From Vibrio azureus (GTDB lineage Bacteria; Pseudomonadota; Gammaproteobacteria; Enterobacterales; Vibrionaceae), in NCBI RefSeq assembly GCF_002849855.1, contig NZ_CP018616.1, positions 1-64,000 on the forward strand: a stretch of 64,000 nt of DNA. The letters run 5' to 3'. Position numbers and translations under genes: made by a program. Shown in pieces: positions 40,412 to 53,359 of the stretch. The notes beneath the pieces are model-generated. The model worked only from the letters and a program-made list of their open reading frames with translations, searched no databases and was not told where the DNA came from. Position 1 is the first letter of the stretch. Each line of letters starts with the position of its first letter.

Positions 40412-42307
40412 ATGCTTTATCACGAAAATTTTGACGTCATTGTTGTTGGTGGCGGACACGCAGGAACGGAAGCGGCACTCGCATCTGCACGCACAGGACA
40501 AAAAACGCTTCTCCTAACACATAACATCGATACATTAGGCCAAATGTCCTGTAATCCGGCCATTGGTGGTATTGGTAAAGGCCACTTAGTCAAAGAAGTT
40601 GACGCTATGGGTGGTCTAATGGCTGAAGCAATAGATCATGCAGGTATTCAATTTAGAACTCTTAATGCATCTAAAGGGCCAGCGGTTCGAGCCACTCGTG
40701 CACAAGCTGATCGTGCTCTTTACAAAGCCTATGTTCGTAATGGATTAGAAAATACCCCTAATTTAACCTTGTTCCAGCAATCGGTGGACGATTTGATTGT
40801 GGAACATGATCGTGCGGTTGGGGTTGTGACTCAAATGGGTCTCAAATTCCGCGCCAAAGCGATTGTATTGACCGTTGGAACTTTTCTTGGCGGAAAGATA
40901 CACATTGGTATGGAAAGCTCTTCTGGTGGCCGTGCAGGCGATCCTCCATCGATCGCACTTGCTGATCGTTTACGCGAACTGCCATTTCGTGTTGATCGTC
41001 TGAAAACAGGCACACCACCACGAATTGACGCGCGCAGTGTTGATTTTTCAGCACTTGAAGTGCAGCACGGTGATAATCCAACCCCAGTATTTTCATTTAT
41101 GGGGAACCGTCAGCAGCATCCACGCCAAATCCCATGTTTCATTACGCACACCAATGAACAAACCCACGATGTCATTCGTGACAACCTTGATCGCAGCCCT
41201 ATGTATGCAGGTGTGATCGAAGGAATTGGTCCTCGTTACTGCCCATCGATCGAAGATAAAGTGATGCGCTTTGCGGACAAGAACAGTCATCAAATTTTCA
41301 TTGAACCTGAGGGTTTAACCACTCATGAGTTGTATCCGAATGGTATTTCCACCAGCTTACCATTTGACGTTCAAGTACAGATCGTTCGCTCAATGAAAGG
41401 GTTTGAGAACGCGCATATTGTACGTCCAGGTTATGCGATTGAGTACGATTTCTTTGATCCTCGAGATTTGAAACAAACCTATGAGACAAAATTCATCAAT
41501 GGTTTGTTCTTTGCTGGCCAAATTAACGGTACAACAGGTTATGAAGAAGCGGCAGCACAAGGTTTGATGGCCGGTCTTAACGCGAGTTTATACAGTCAAG
41601 ACAAAGAAGGTTGGAGCCCACGCCGTGATCAAGCTTATATGGGAGTATTGATTGACGATTTATCGACCATGGGGACTAAAGAACCGTACCGTATGTTCAC
41701 GTCACGTGCTGAATACCGTCTGTTGCTTCGTGAAGATAATGCCGATCTGCGTCTAACAGAAAAAGCCCATCAACTTGGTTTGATTGATGAAGCTCGTTGG
41801 GCTCGCTTTAACCAAAAGATCGATAATATGGAAACCGAACGTCAGCGCCTGAAATCAACTTGGATGAATCCAAATTCAGCGGGTGTGGATGAGTTGAACA
41901 AGTTATTGAAAACACCAATGGCCCGTGAAGCCAGTGGTGAGGATCTTCTGCGTCGTCCAGAAATTAATTACTCACAATTGACTCAACTGGATGCATTCTC
42001 TCCTGCGTTAGACGATCAACAAGCAGCAGAACAAGTTGAAATTCAAGTGAAATACGATGGTTATATCAAGCGTCAGCAAGATGAGATCGAAAAATCATTG
42101 CGTCATGAGCACACTAAGTTACCGACAGATTTGAACTACCAAGACGTCAAAGGTCTGTCAAACGAAGTTGTCACCAAGCTGAACGAGTCAAAGCCAGAAA
42201 GTATTGGGATTGCATCTCGTATTTCCGGTGTTACTCCTGCTGCAATCTCAATTTTACTTGTTCATTTGAAGAAGCACGGCCTGCTGAAAAAAGGTGAGGA
42301 CGAATAA
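40412..42307 (+). CDS. mnmG: tRNA uridine-5-carboxymethylaminomethyl modification enzyme MnmG (GidA)
   Basis: FAD-dependent partner of MnmE in wobble-uridine modification. The 631-aa product opens with the dinucleotide-binding fold [18 protein letters not shown] (8-25). It has [20 protein letters not shown] (a catalytic-cysteine segment) and [20 protein letters not shown], and ends in the helical MnmE-binding domain. Length is that of the family (629-631). The start ATG lies about 100 bp right of the origin's unwinding region. It overlaps rsmG by one base (TAATG), so the two are translationally coupled. Confidence 0.98.
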   Translation: MLYHENFDVIVVGGGHAGTEAALASARTGQKTLLLTHNIDTLGQMSCNPAIGGIGKGHLVKEVDAMGGLMAEAIDHAGIQFRTLNASKGPAVRATRAQADRALYKAYVRNGLENTPNLTLFQQSVDDLIVEHDRAVGVVTQMGLKFRAKAIVLTVGTFLGGKIHIGMESSSGGRAGDPPSIALADRLRELPFRVDRLKTGTPPRIDARSVDFSALEVQHGDNPTPVFSFMGNRQQHPRQIPCFITHTNEQTHDVIRDNLDRSPMYAGVIEGIGPRYCPSIEDKVMRFADKNSHQIFIEPEGLTTHELYPNGISTSLPFDVQVQIVRSMKGFENAHIVRPGYAIEYDFFDPRDLKQTYETKFINGLFFAGQINGTTGYEEAAAQGLMAGLNASLYSQDKEGWSPRRDQAYMGVLIDDLSTMGTKEPYRMFTSRAEYRLLLREDNADLRLTEKAHQLGLIDEARWARFNQKIDNMETERQRLKSTWMNPNSAGVDELNKLLKTPMAREASGEDLLRRPEINYSQLTQLDAFSPALDDQQAAEQVEIQVKYDGYIKRQQDEIEKSLRHEHTKLPTDLNYQDVKGLSNEVVTKLNESKPESIGIASRISGVTPAAISILLVHLKKHGLLKKGEDE

Positions 42308-42945
42308 TGAGCGCTCTACGGACCAAACTCGATAGCTTAATTGCTCAGACTGAATTAACCGTTTCTGAGCAGCAACGTGAGCAGTTGATCGCTTACGTTG
42401 AATGGCTCGATAAATGGAATAAAGCTTACAACTTAACCTCAGTGCGTGATCCTCAGGAAATGTTGGTTAAACATATTCTCGATAGTATCGTAGTGAGTAA
42501 TCACTTACCGGAAGGTGAGCGTTTTATCGATGTTGGTACGGGACCTGGATTGCCAGGCATTCCTCTGGCGATCATGAATCCAGACAAAGTATTCTTCTTA
42601 TTGGATAGTTTGGGTAAGCGAATTCGTTTTCTCAAGCAGGTTGTTCATGCTCTTGGACTAAAAAATGTGACTCCTATCCAAAGTCGAGTTGAAGAGTTCC
42701 AACCTGAAGAAAAATTTGATGGCGTTTTAAGTCGAGCTTTTGCTTCAATGACAGATATGGTCGAATGGTGTCAGCATTTGCCAAAAGCAAACACGGGCGT
42801 CTTTCTCGCATTAAAAGGTTTACAGCCTAACAATGAGATAGAACAGTTGCCAGAGTGGTGTAGTGTGACAGAGATCATATCTTTGGTTGTTCCTGAGTTA
42901 GAAGGTGAGCGTCATCTAGTAATCTTATCGCGCAAGGATAATTAG
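42307..42945 (+). CDS. rsmG: 16S rRNA (guanine527-N7)-methyltransferase RsmG (GidB)
   Basis: AdoMet-dependent enzyme that methylates N7 of G527 in 16S rRNA; loss gives low-level streptomycin resistance in other bacteria. The 212-aa product has the cofactor loop [12 protein letters not shown] (75-86), [15 protein letters not shown], and the catalytic-region sequence LSRAFASM. Its ATG overlaps the mnmG stop by one base, and parA begins 10 bp after its own stop, giving an mnmG-rsmG-parA-parB unit. Confidence 0.97.
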   Translation: MSALRTKLDSLIAQTELTVSEQQREQLIAYVEWLDKWNKAYNLTSVRDPQEMLVKHILDSIVVSNHLPEGERFIDVGTGPGLPGIPLAIMNPDKVFFLLDSLGKRIRFLKQVVHALGLKNVTPIQSRVEEFQPEEKFDGVLSRAFASMTDMVEWCQHLPKANTGVFLALKGLQPNNEIEQLPEWCSVTEIISLVVPELEGERHLVILSRKDN

Positions 42946-42955
42946 TGAGGTCATT

Positions 42956-43729
42956 GTGGGCAAAATTGTCGCTATTGCCAACCAAAAAGGTGGCGTAGGT
43001 AAAACAACAACGTGTATTAATTTAGCTGCGTCTATGGCGGCAACCAAGCGCAAAGTTTTGGTGATTGATCTCGATCCTCAAGGCAATGCCACTATGGCTA
43101 GCGGTGTGGATAAATACATGGTCGATGCGACAGCTTACGATCTTCTGGTCGAAGAAGTGCCTTTTGATCAAGTGGTGTGCACCGAGACGACGGGGAAATA
43201 TGACCTTATTGCTGCTAATGGTGACGTCACTGCGGCAGAGATTAAGCTTATGGAAGTCTTTGCCCGTGAGGTGCGCTTAAAAAATGCACTAGCGCCTGTA
43301 CGTGATCACTATGACTTTATTTTTATTGATTGCCCTCCCTCTTTGAACCTACTGACGATCAATGCGATGGCGGCGGCCGATTCGGTCTTAGTCCCAATGC
43401 AGTGTGAATACTTTGCATTAGAAGGTTTGACTGCACTTATGGATACCATCAGTAAATTAGCGGCGGTGGTTAATGAACACCTGAAGATTGAAGGTTTACT
43501 GCGTACCATGTTCGATCCACGCAATCGTTTATCGAATGAAGTTTCCGATCAAATTAAAAAGCACTTTGGCAGTAAGGTCTATCGGACAGTAATTCCTCGT
43601 AATGTACGTTTAGCAGAGGCGCCAAGTCATGGTAAGCCAGCCATGTACTACGACAAATACTCCGCAGGGGCGAAAGCCTACTTAGCATTGGCAGGTGAGA
43701 TGCTTCGCCGCGAAGATACCCAACTTTAA
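42956..43729 (+). CDS. parA: Chromosome partitioning ATPase ParA
   Basis: Nucleoid-bound ATPase of the chromosome 1 ParABS system, which pulls ParB-parS complexes and so positions the origin. The 257-aa product has the deviant Walker A box KGGVGKTT (11-18), the second motif DLDPQGNAT and Walker B FIFIDCPPSLN, typical of the short chromosomal ParA type (Soj-like, no N-terminal regulator domain). The start is GTG (42956) with TGAGGT upstream. It sits immediately downstream of rsmG, as in vibrios and pseudomonads; E. coli lacks it. Confidence 0.97.
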   Translation: MGKIVAIANQKGGVGKTTTCINLAASMAATKRKVLVIDLDPQGNATMASGVDKYMVDATAYDLLVEEVPFDQVVCTETTGKYDLIAANGDVTAAEIKLMEVFAREVRLKNALAPVRDHYDFIFIDCPPSLNLLTINAMAAADSVLVPMQCEYFALEGLTALMDTISKLAAVVNEHLKIEGLLRTMFDPRNRLSNEVSDQIKKHFGSKVYRTVIPRNVRLAEAPSHGKPAMYYDKYSAGAKAYLALAGEMLRREDTQL

Positions 43730-43752
43730 TATTTACTCTAAGGATTTCTCCT

Positions 43753-44634
43753 ATGTCTAAGCGTGGTCTAGGAAAAGGGCTGGATGCATTGTTGTCGACC
43801 AGTTCGTTAGCTCGTGAAAAACAGCATATTGCTTCGAACAGTCAGGCGCTTTCAACCGAAGGTGAACTTGTTGAATTGTCAGTGAGTCAGCTTCAGCCTG
43901 GTATGTATCAACCACGCAAAGATATGGCACCAGAAGCGTTAGAAGAGCTTGCAGCATCGATTCAGTCACAAGGCATTATTCAGCCTATCGTCGTTCGTGA
44001 AGTTGCTGCGAATCAGTTTGAGATCATCGCTGGTGAGCGTCGTTGGCGTGCTGCGAAACAAGCGGGCCTTAAGCGCGTACCTTGTTTGATTAAAACCGTT
44101 GAAGATCGAGCGGCCATTGCAATGGCACTGATCGAAAACATACAACGTGAAGATTTGAACGTCATCGAAGAAGCGCAAGCCCTTGAGCGCTTACAAGATG
44201 AATTCACCCTAACACACCAACAAGTTGCTGAGGTAATTGGTAAATCAAGAGCCACCGTGAGTAACTTGTTGCGTCTTAATCAGCTGGAATCAGAAGTCAA
44301 AGCGTTAGTTGCCGATAAGAAACTTGAAATGGGTCACGCCCGTGCTTTATTAGCCCTTGATGGCGAGGAGCAAGTGGCAGTGGCACAGCAAGTTGCGAAG
44401 AAGCAAATGACCGTTCGTCAAACCGAACAGTTAGTAAAAAAGCACTTAATGCCTAAAAATGAGCACAACGTTCAACAAGCAGATGTTGAAGCAGAACAAA
44501 TATCGCAAAAACTGAGTCAGTTGCTTGATGCTCAGGTTTGTTTAGTGCGAACTGCGAACGGGAAGGCAAAAGTGACAATAAGTCTTGATGAGCCTCACAA
44601 ATTAGATCTACTGATTGCCAAGCTACACTCCTAG
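43753..44634 (+). CDS. parB: Chromosome partitioning protein ParB
   Basis: parS-binding CTP-dependent DNA clamp of the ParABS system. The 293-aa product has an N-terminal ParA-interacting tail (MSKRGLGKGLDALLS). The CTP-binding N domain carries GERRWRAA (94-101) and ENIQREDLNVIEEA (125-138), and a helix-turn-helix domain contains VAEVIGKSRATVSNLLRL. The C-terminal part is a dimerisation domain. Start ATG after AAGGAT, 23 bp downstream of parA. No perfect parS site (TGTTTCACGTGAAACA) was found in this window. Confidence 0.97.
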   Translation: MSKRGLGKGLDALLSTSSLAREKQHIASNSQALSTEGELVELSVSQLQPGMYQPRKDMAPEALEELAASIQSQGIIQPIVVREVAANQFEIIAGERRWRAAKQAGLKRVPCLIKTVEDRAAIAMALIENIQREDLNVIEEAQALERLQDEFTLTHQQVAEVIGKSRATVSNLLRLNQLESEVKALVADKKLEMGHARALLALDGEEQVAVAQQVAKKQMTVRQTEQLVKKHLMPKNEHNVQQADVEAEQISQKLSQLLDAQVCLVRTANGKAKVTISLDEPHKLDLLIAKLHS

Positions 44635-44732
44635 ATGAGATAATTGATTCAAGTCAATTAATCGATTTAACCGAATTTTGAGCAAAAGTTGTCGGTATGT
44701 AAACAAAACTGTAAGTTTTTAATGCAATCTCA

Positions 44733-44760
44733 TTGCATTCAACTGTTTGCATCGTATAAT
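44733..44760 (+). promoter_or_regulatory. Promoter of the atp operon
   Basis: -35 TTGCAT (44733-44738), 16-bp spacer, -10 TATAAT (44755-44760), about 68 bp before atpI. A small inverted repeat AATGCAAT/ATTGCATT (44721-44739) overlaps the -35 box. Confidence 0.8.
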
Positions 44761-44828
44761 TTTTGCCGATTTCTCTTTCCATGCACAAATGAGTCAGTGC
44801 GAATGGATATTACTAGAGGTACGAATAC

Positions 44829-45218
44829 ATGGTGGCTGCGTTAGCTAGGCCAGGACGAGAGCTTGCAAAGCAATTGTTAATGATCCAGTCTGGCGCGGTT
44901 ATTTTTGTGGCGGCAGGAATGGCGATGGCCGTGAACCCTAAATGGGGATTTTCAGCGTTGATTGGTGGAGGCATTTTTGTCGTTGCCAATGCAGTGTTTG
45001 CTTTTTTTGCATTTATGTTTAGTGGCGCTCGCGCTGCTAAGCGTATTGCAGCATCATTCTACACGGGTGAAGCTCTGAAAATTCTTATCACGGTTGTGTT
45101 GTTCTGTGTTGCCTACATGTATATGCAGGTGGAACTTGTTCCCCTCAAACTAACCTATTTGCTGGTACTAGGTATTAATATCTTTGCACCAGTGCTTTTC
45201 ATTAACAACAAGAAATAG
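44829..45218 (+). CDS. atpI: ATP synthase accessory protein AtpI
   Basis: Small membrane protein at the head of the operon that assists assembly of the c-ring in several bacteria. The 129-aa product has four hydrophobic segments (about 15-35, 40-62, 78-98, 105-124), e.g. GAVIFVAAGMAMAV and LTYLLVLGINIFAPVLFI. AGAGG precedes the ATG. It ends 8 bp before atpB. Its sequence is loosely conserved, and the assignment rests on length, topology and position. Confidence 0.93.
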   Translation: MVAALARPGRELAKQLLMIQSGAVIFVAAGMAMAVNPKWGFSALIGGGIFVVANAVFAFFAFMFSGARAAKRIAASFYTGEALKILITVVLFCVAYMYMQVELVPLKLTYLLVLGINIFAPVLFINNKK

Positions 45219-45223
45219 GATGA

Positions 45224-46039
<816 letters not shown>

Positions 46040-46068
46040 TTTTTTTAAGCTTTTTATTTGGGCACTAA

Positions 46069-46353
<285 letters not shown>

Positions 46354-46409
46354 TTAACCACGCTGTTAATTGTAATTTTGTAGTTGATTCTTAAAAGGGA
46401 GTAGCTGTT

Positions 46410-46880
46410 GTGAATATAAACGCAACCCTGCTAGGTCAAGCAATCTCGTTTGCACTGTTTGTGTGGTTCTGCATGAAGTATGTATGGCCACCATTGATGC
46501 AAGCGATTGAAGAGCGTCAGAAGAAAATTTCTGATGGCCTTCAGGCAGCCGAACGTGCTGCAAAAGACTTGGATCTAGCACAAGCCAACGCTTCTGAACA
46601 ATTGAAAGAAGCGAAGCGCACAGCAACGGAGATCATCGATCAAGCGAACAAGCGTAAGTCTCAAATCATCGACGAAGCTCGTGAGGAAGCTCAGGCAGAA
46701 CGCCAGAAAATCCTAACACAAGCAGAATCTGAGCTTGAAGCTGAACGCAATCGTGCACGCGATGAGCTGCGCAAACAAGTTGCTGCTCTGGCTGTAGCTG
46801 GTGCTGAGAAAATTCTGGAGCGTTCTATCGATAAAGATGCTCAGAAAGATATTCTCGACAACATTACTGCAAAACTTTAA
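46410..46880 (+). CDS. atpF: ATP synthase Fo subunit b
   Basis: Peripheral stalk subunit. The 156-aa product (as in E. coli) has one N-terminal membrane helix ([20 protein letters not shown]) and then a long charged helix (about 35-125, rich in Ala/Glu/Lys/Arg) that dimerises as a coiled coil. A C-terminal segment contacts the delta subunit. The start is GTG with GGGAG upstream; the reading [12 protein letters not shown] matches the family N-terminus. Confidence 0.97.
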   Translation: MNINATLLGQAISFALFVWFCMKYVWPPLMQAIEERQKKISDGLQAAERAAKDLDLAQANASEQLKEAKRTATEIIDQANKRKSQIIDEAREEAQAERQKILTQAESELEAERNRARDELRKQVAALAVAGAEKILERSIDKDAQKDILDNITAKL

Positions 46881-46894
46881 GTCTGGGGGCGCAT

Positions 46895-47428
46895 ATGTCT
46901 GATTTGACTACAATCGCACGCCCCTATGCTAAAGCAGCTTTTGACTTTGCGGTAGAGAAAGACCAGTTGGACCAATGGGGCCAAATGTTGTCTTTTGCTG
47001 CTGAAGTTGCCAAAAACGAACAAATACAAGAGCTTTTAACTGGCTCTGTATCAGCTGAAAAAGCGGTAGAAGTGTTTGTTGCTGTTTGTGGTGAACAAGT
47101 TGATGCGTTTGGCCAGAACCTAATTAAGGTTATGGCTGAGAATGGTCGTCTAACGGCCCTTCCCGATGTTTGTGAGCAATTCTTCATCTTGAAGAAAGAA
47201 CATGAGAAGCAAATTGATGTTGAAGTGATTTCAGCAACAGAGCTTTCTGATGAGCAAATTGCAAATATCGGCAGCAAACTTGAAGTACGTCTTGAACGTA
47301 AAGTGAAGCTGAATTGCAGCGTAGATGAGACCCTACTTGGTGGGGTTATTATTCGAGCCGGAGACCTAGTCATCGATGACTCAGCGCGTGGTCGTTTGAA
47401 CCGCCTGAGTGATGCATTGCAGTCTTAA
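46895..47428 (+). CDS. atpH: ATP synthase F1 subunit delta
   Basis: Joins the peripheral stalk to the top of the F1 head. The 177-aa product equals E. coli delta in length, with the N-terminal helical domain [19 protein letters not shown] and the C-terminal motif [22 protein letters not shown] (split here as [11 protein letters not shown] and DDSARGRL). ATG start, 14 bp after atpF, and 12 bp before atpA. Confidence 0.97.
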   Translation: MSDLTTIARPYAKAAFDFAVEKDQLDQWGQMLSFAAEVAKNEQIQELLTGSVSAEKAVEVFVAVCGEQVDAFGQNLIKVMAENGRLTALPDVCEQFFILKKEHEKQIDVEVISATELSDEQIANIGSKLEVRLERKVKLNCSVDETLLGGVIIRAGDLVIDDSARGRLNRLSDALQS

Positions 47429-47440
47429 TGGGGATGGAGC

Positions 47441-48982
47441 ATGCAACTTAATTCCACGGAAATTAGCGATCTGATCAAACAGCGTATCGAATCTTTCGAC
47501 GTTGTAAGTGAAGCTCGTAACGAAGGTACTATCGTATCGGTAAGCGATGGTATCATCCGCATTCACGGCCTAGCGGACGTGATGCAAGGTGAAATGATTG
47601 AATTACCGGGTGGCCGTTATGCACTAGCACTTAACCTTGAGCGTGACTCGGTTGGTGCGGTTGTAATGGGCCCATATGCTGACCTTAGGGAAGGCATGAA
47701 AGTAACAGGTACTGGCCGCATTCTTGAAGTGCCAGTTGGTCCAGAACTACTAGGTCGCGTAGTGAACACGCTAGGTGAACCTATCGATGGTAAAGGTCCA
47801 ATCGAAGCGAAAATGACTTCGCCTGTTGAAGTAATCGCACCAGGTGTAATCGACCGTAAATCGGTTGATCAGCCTGTACAAACAGGTTACAAATCTGTTG
47901 ACTCAATGATCCCAATCGGTCGTGGTCAGCGTGAGCTTGTAATCGGTGACCGTCAGACTGGTAAAACAGCAATGGCGATCGATGCGATTATTAACCAGAA
48001 AGATTCTGGTATTTTCTCAATTTACGTAGCAATCGGTCAGAAAGCATCGACTATCGCTAACGTAGTTCGCAAACTAGAAGAGCACGGCGCACTATCTAAC
48101 ACGATCGTTGTTGTTGCATCAGCTTCTGAATCTGCAGCGCTGCAATACCTAGCGCCATACGCAGGTTGTGCGATGGGTGAATACTTCCGCGATCGCGGTG
48201 AAGATGCTCTGATTGTTTACGATGATCTATCTAAACAAGCGGTTGCTTATCGTCAGATCTCTCTACTACTTAAACGTCCACCAGGCCGTGAGGCATTCCC
48301 AGGTGACGTATTCTACCTTCACTCTCGTCTACTAGAGCGTGCAGCTCGTGTTAGCGAAGAGTATGTAGAGCGTTTCACTAATGGTGAAGTGAAAGGTAAG
48401 ACCGGTTCTTTGACTGCGCTTCCTATCATTGAAACTCAAGCTGGTGACGTTTCTGCGTTCGTACCGACTAACGTAATCTCGATTACCGATGGTCAGATCT
48501 TCCTACAAACTGAGCTATTCAACTCAGGCATTCGCCCAGCAGTTGATCCAGGTATCTCAGTATCTCGTGTAGGTGGTTCAGCTCAGACGAAAATCATCAA
48601 GAAGCTATCTGGCGGTATCCGTACTGCACTAGCTCAGTACCGTGAACTTGCAGCGTTTGCTCAGTTCTCTTCTGATCTTGATGAAGCGACGAAGAAACAG
48701 CTAGACCATGGTCAAAAAGTAACAGAACTGATGAAGCAAAAGCAATACGCTCCAATGTCTGTTTTTGATCAAGCTCTGGTTATCTTTGCGGCAGAGCGTG
48801 GCTATTTAGCTGATATCGAAATCAACAAATTGCTAGATTTCGAAGCGGCTCTTCTATCGTTCGCTCGCGGTCAATATGCTGAACTTGCAGCTGAGATCGA
48901 CAAGACGGGTAAATACAACGATGAAGTTGAAACTCAGTTGAAGAAACTGACTGACGATTTCGTAGCAACCCAAACTTGGTAA
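47441..48982 (+). CDS. atpA: ATP synthase F1 subunit alpha
   Basis: Non-catalytic nucleotide-binding subunit of the F1 hexamer; it supplies the arginine finger to the beta catalytic sites. The 513-aa product equals E. coli length. It begins [16 protein letters not shown] (delta-binding end), has the P-loop GDRQTGKT (about 169-176), and shows [19 protein letters not shown] and the F1 signature [20 protein letters not shown] start after GGATGGAGC. Confidence 0.99.
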   Translation: MQLNSTEISDLIKQRIESFDVVSEARNEGTIVSVSDGIIRIHGLADVMQGEMIELPGGRYALALNLERDSVGAVVMGPYADLREGMKVTGTGRILEVPVGPELLGRVVNTLGEPIDGKGPIEAKMTSPVEVIAPGVIDRKSVDQPVQTGYKSVDSMIPIGRGQRELVIGDRQTGKTAMAIDAIINQKDSGIFSIYVAIGQKASTIANVVRKLEEHGALSNTIVVVASASESAALQYLAPYAGCAMGEYFRDRGEDALIVYDDLSKQAVAYRQISLLLKRPPGREAFPGDVFYLHSRLLERAARVSEEYVERFTNGEVKGKTGSLTALPIIETQAGDVSAFVPTNVISITDGQIFLQTELFNSGIRPAVDPGISVSRVGGSAQTKIIKKLSGGIRTALAQYRELAAFAQFSSDLDEATKKQLDHGQKVTELMKQKQYAPMSVFDQALVIFAAERGYLADIEINKLLDFEAALLSFARGQYAELAAEIDKTGKYNDEVETQLKKLTDDFVATQTW

Positions 48983-49026
48983 TTAGGTCGGTGGCAGATT
49001 CTGCCACCAACTAACGGAGAGTAACG

Positions 49027-49893
49027 ATGGCCGGCGCAAAAGAGATACGTAATAAAATCGGTAGTGTTAAAAGCACGCAGAAAATTACGAAAGCAATGGA
49101 AATGGTAGCAGCTTCAAAAATGCGTCGCTCTCAGGAGTCGATGGAAGCTTCTCGTCCATATGCTGAAACCATGCGTAAAGTGATCGGTCATGTAGCAAAT
49201 GCAAATCTAGAGTACAGTCATCCGTATCTAGAAGAGCGTGAAGCTAAACGTGTTGGGTACATCATCGTTTCGACAGACCGTGGTCTGTGTGGTGGTTTGA
49301 ACATTAACGTGTTCAAAAAAGCTGTCACAGATATGCAAACATGGAAAGAGAAAGGTGCTGAAGTTGAACTGGCGGTAGTCGGTTCAAAAGCGACAGCTTT
49401 CTTTAACAGTGGTGGCGCAAAAGTGGTCGCTCAGGTTTCTGGTCTTGGCGATCGTCCAAGCTTAGAAGATCTAATCGGCTCGGTTAGCGTTATGCTGAAG
49501 AAATACGATGAAGGTGAGTTGGACCGTTTATACGTAGTCTTTAACAAGTTTGTTAACACTATGGTTCAACAACCAACGATCGATCAATTGCTTCCTTTGC
49601 CTAAATCAGACAGCGAAGAGATGCAGCGTGAGCATTCATGGGACTACATCTATGAACCTGAACCAAAGCCTTTGCTGGATGCACTATTAGTGCGTTACGT
49701 AGAGTCTCAGGTATACCAAGGTGTGGTTGAAAACCTTGCTTGTGAGCAAGCGGCACGAATGATTGCTATGAAGGCTGCAACGGATAACGCATCTAACTTG
49801 ATTGAAGACTTAGAGCTTGTGTACAACAAAGCCCGTCAAGCGGCGATTACACAAGAACTGTCGGAAATCGTTAGTGGTGCAGCTGCGGTTTAA
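49027..49893 (+). CDS. atpG: ATP synthase F1 subunit gamma
   Basis: Central rotor shaft. The 288-aa product (E. coli 287) has the long N-terminal helix [20 protein letters not shown], then [13 protein letters not shown] Rossmann-like middle ([14 protein letters not shown]) follows, and the C-terminal helix contains [15 protein letters not shown] with the end [20 protein letters not shown] preceded by GGAGAG. Confidence 0.99.
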   Translation: MAGAKEIRNKIGSVKSTQKITKAMEMVAASKMRRSQESMEASRPYAETMRKVIGHVANANLEYSHPYLEEREAKRVGYIIVSTDRGLCGGLNINVFKKAVTDMQTWKEKGAEVELAVVGSKATAFFNSGGAKVVAQVSGLGDRPSLEDLIGSVSVMLKKYDEGELDRLYVVFNKFVNTMVQQPTIDQLLPLPKSDSEEMQREHSWDYIYEPEPKPLLDALLVRYVESQVYQGVVENLACEQAARMIAMKAATDNASNLIEDLELVYNKARQAAITQELSEIVSGAAAV

Positions 49894-49913
49894 GCTTAGG
49901 TAAAACGAATTAG

Positions 49914-51332
<1,419 letters not shown>

Positions 51333-51350
51333 GGCTAACTAGGAGGCGAT

Positions 51351-51773
51351 ATGGCACCAATAACCTTTCACCTAGACGTAGTCAGCGCAGAGAAGCGTCT
51401 TTTCTCTGGTCGCGTAGAAACGTTTCAGGTGACCGGTAGCGAAGGTGAACTTGGTATTTTCCATGGTCATACTCCGCTGCTGTCCGCTATTAAGCCTGGT
51501 ATGGTGCGTATTGTGAAACAGCACGGCCAAGAAGAGTTCATTTATGTCTCTGGTGGTATGGTCGAGGTTCAGCCTGGTACGGCAACAGTACTGGCTGATA
51601 CCGCGATTCGTGGTGAAGATCTAGACGCAGCGAAGGCAGAAGAAGCCAAGCGTCGTGCTGAGGAGAATATCCAAAACCAGCATGGCGATATGGACTTTGC
51701 ACAAGCGGCCAGTGAGCTGGCTAAAGCCATTGCTCAGCTACGAGTTATCGAGCTGACCAAAAAGCGTCGCTAA
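51351..51773 (+). CDS. atpC: ATP synthase F1 subunit epsilon
   Basis: Rotor-foot subunit and internal inhibitor of ATP hydrolysis. The 140-aa product has the N-terminal beta-sandwich ([17 protein letters not shown], then [20 protein letters not shown]) and two C-terminal helices (about 85-138) that can extend to lock the enzyme. AGGAGGCG lies just before the ATG. It is the last gene of the operon, with the terminator 25 bp after its stop. Confidence 0.98.
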   Translation: MAPITFHLDVVSAEKRLFSGRVETFQVTGSEGELGIFHGHTPLLSAIKPGMVRIVKQHGQEEFIYVSGGMVEVQPGTATVLADTAIRGEDLDAAKAEEAKRRAEENIQNQHGDMDFAQAASELAKAIAQLRVIELTKKRR

Positions 51774-51797
51774 ATTTAATTAGCTACGTTACATGAC

Positions 51798-51825
51798 AAA
51801 GGCGACCGTTCGGTCGCCTTTTTGT
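51798..51825 (+). terminator. Rho-independent terminator of the atp operon
   Basis: Stem AAAGGCGACC / GGTCGCCTTT with loop GTTC, followed by TTTG. It is nearly the same stem as the yidC terminator. Confidence 0.92.
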
Positions 51826-51920
51826 TTATTTTTATTAGAAATTAATATTTCATCATTAACTATTTAGACCGAGATGGTTAAAATAAACGTTAATGAACTC
51901 AGAACATCAATAGGTTACTA

Positions 51921-53282
51921 ATGAAATTCAGCGCGGTGATTCTTGCTGCGGGTAAAGGGACCCGTATGTACTCTAACATGCCTAAAGTACTGCATACTTT
52001 AGCCGGTAAACCGATGGCAAAACATGTTATTGATACATGTACTGGTCTTGGAGCCCAAAACATCCACCTCGTCTTTGGTCATGGTGGTGATCAAATGCAG
52101 CAGACTCTGGCAAAAGAGCCAGTCAACTGGGTACTGCAAGCGGAACAATTAGGTACCGGCCATGCGGTTGATCAAGCTTCTGCAAAGTTTGAAGACGATG
52201 AAAAAGTGCTGGTGCTTTACGGTGATGTGCCGCTGATTTCTGCTGAAACGATTGAAAACCTATTAGATGCCCAACCAACGGGTGGTATCGCACTCTTAAC
52301 CGTGATGCTTGATAACCCAACGGGCTATGGTCGTATCATTCGTAAAAACGGCCCTGTAGTCGCGATCGTTGAGCAAAAAGATGCCACAGAAGAGCAAAAG
52401 CTTATCAAAGAATGTAACACTGGTGTGCTGGTGGCGACAGGTGGTGACCTGAAACGCTGGCTTGCTGGTCTAAACAATGAAAACGCGCAAGGCGAATACT
52501 ACCTAACCGACGTTATCGCAGCAGCGCACGACGAAGGCCGTGCAGTTGAAGCGGTTCACCCAGTTAATGCCATTGAAGTGGAAGGGGTCAACGATCGTGC
52601 GCAATTGGCTCGTCTTGAGCGTGCATTCCAGTCAATGCAGGCGCAGAAGCTACTAGAGCAAGGCGTAATGCTGCGTGATCCAGCACGTTTTGACCTACGC
52701 GGTGAACTGCAATGCGGTATGGACTGTGAAATCGACGTCAACGTGATCATTGAAGGCAAGGTATCACTGGGTGATAATGTTGTCATCGGCGCTGGTTGTG
52801 TACTGAAAGACTGTGAAATAGACGATAACACCATCGTTCGCCCATACAGCGTAATTGAAGGCGCAACAGTTGGTGAAGAATGTACAGTTGGTCCATTCAC
52901 ACGCCTGCGTCCTGGTGCCGAGATGCGTAACGATTCTCACGTAGGTAACTTCGTTGAAGTAAAAAATACGCGTATTGGTGAAGGTTCTAAAGCAAATCAC
53001 CTCACTTACCTAGGTGATGCCGAGATTGGTCAGCGTACGAATATTGGTGCAGGCACCATCACGTGTAACTATGACGGTGCGAACAAATTTAAGACTCTCA
53101 TTGGTAACGATGTTTTTGTTGGGTCTGATAGCCAGCTAGTCGCGCCAGTCTCTATTGCTGATGGTGCAACGATTGGAGCTGGGACAACCTTGACCAAAGA
53201 CGTAGCAGAAGGTGAACTGGTGATTACGCGCGTTAAAGAACGTAAAATCGCCGGATGGCAACGTCCAGTAAAACAAAAGTAA
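51921..53282 (+). CDS. glmU: Bifunctional GlmU: GlcN-1-P acetyltransferase / GlcNAc-1-P uridyltransferase
   Basis: Makes UDP-N-acetylglucosamine for peptidoglycan and lipopolysaccharide. The 453-aa product (E. coli 456) has the N-terminal pyrophosphorylase loop [18 protein letters not shown] (8-25) with QLGTGHAV and YGDVPLI. From about 250 it has a left-handed beta-helix of hexapeptide repeats with [31 protein letters not shown] and [13 protein letters not shown], the acetyltransferase site. ATG start 148 bp after atpC, so it has its own promoter. Confidence 0.98.
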   Translation: MKFSAVILAAGKGTRMYSNMPKVLHTLAGKPMAKHVIDTCTGLGAQNIHLVFGHGGDQMQQTLAKEPVNWVLQAEQLGTGHAVDQASAKFEDDEKVLVLYGDVPLISAETIENLLDAQPTGGIALLTVMLDNPTGYGRIIRKNGPVVAIVEQKDATEEQKLIKECNTGVLVATGGDLKRWLAGLNNENAQGEYYLTDVIAAAHDEGRAVEAVHPVNAIEVEGVNDRAQLARLERAFQSMQAQKLLEQGVMLRDPARFDLRGELQCGMDCEIDVNVIIEGKVSLGDNVVIGAGCVLKDCEIDDNTIVRPYSVIEGATVGEECTVGPFTRLRPGAEMRNDSHVGNFVEVKNTRIGEGSKANHLTYLGDAEIGQRTNIGAGTITCNYDGANKFKTLIGNDVFVGSDSQLVAPVSIADGATIGAGTTLTKDVAEGELVITRVKERKIAGWQRPVKQK

Positions 53283-53309
53283 GTCTCCATTACTGCTCAT
53301 CGTAAAAAA

Positions 53310-53336
53310 CAAAGCCGCTTACAATCAGCGGCTTTG
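53310..53336. terminator. Bidirectional terminator between glmU and punC
   Basis: Stem AAAGCCGCT / AGCGGCTTT with a 7-base loop, between convergent genes. Confidence 0.88.
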
Positions 53337-53359
53337 TTGTCTATATCGAACAGTGTGAA

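Noticed and set aside
44641..44660. TAATTGA/TCAATTA inverted repeat after parB as a terminator
   Set aside because: The stem is all A-T except one pair and has no T-run.
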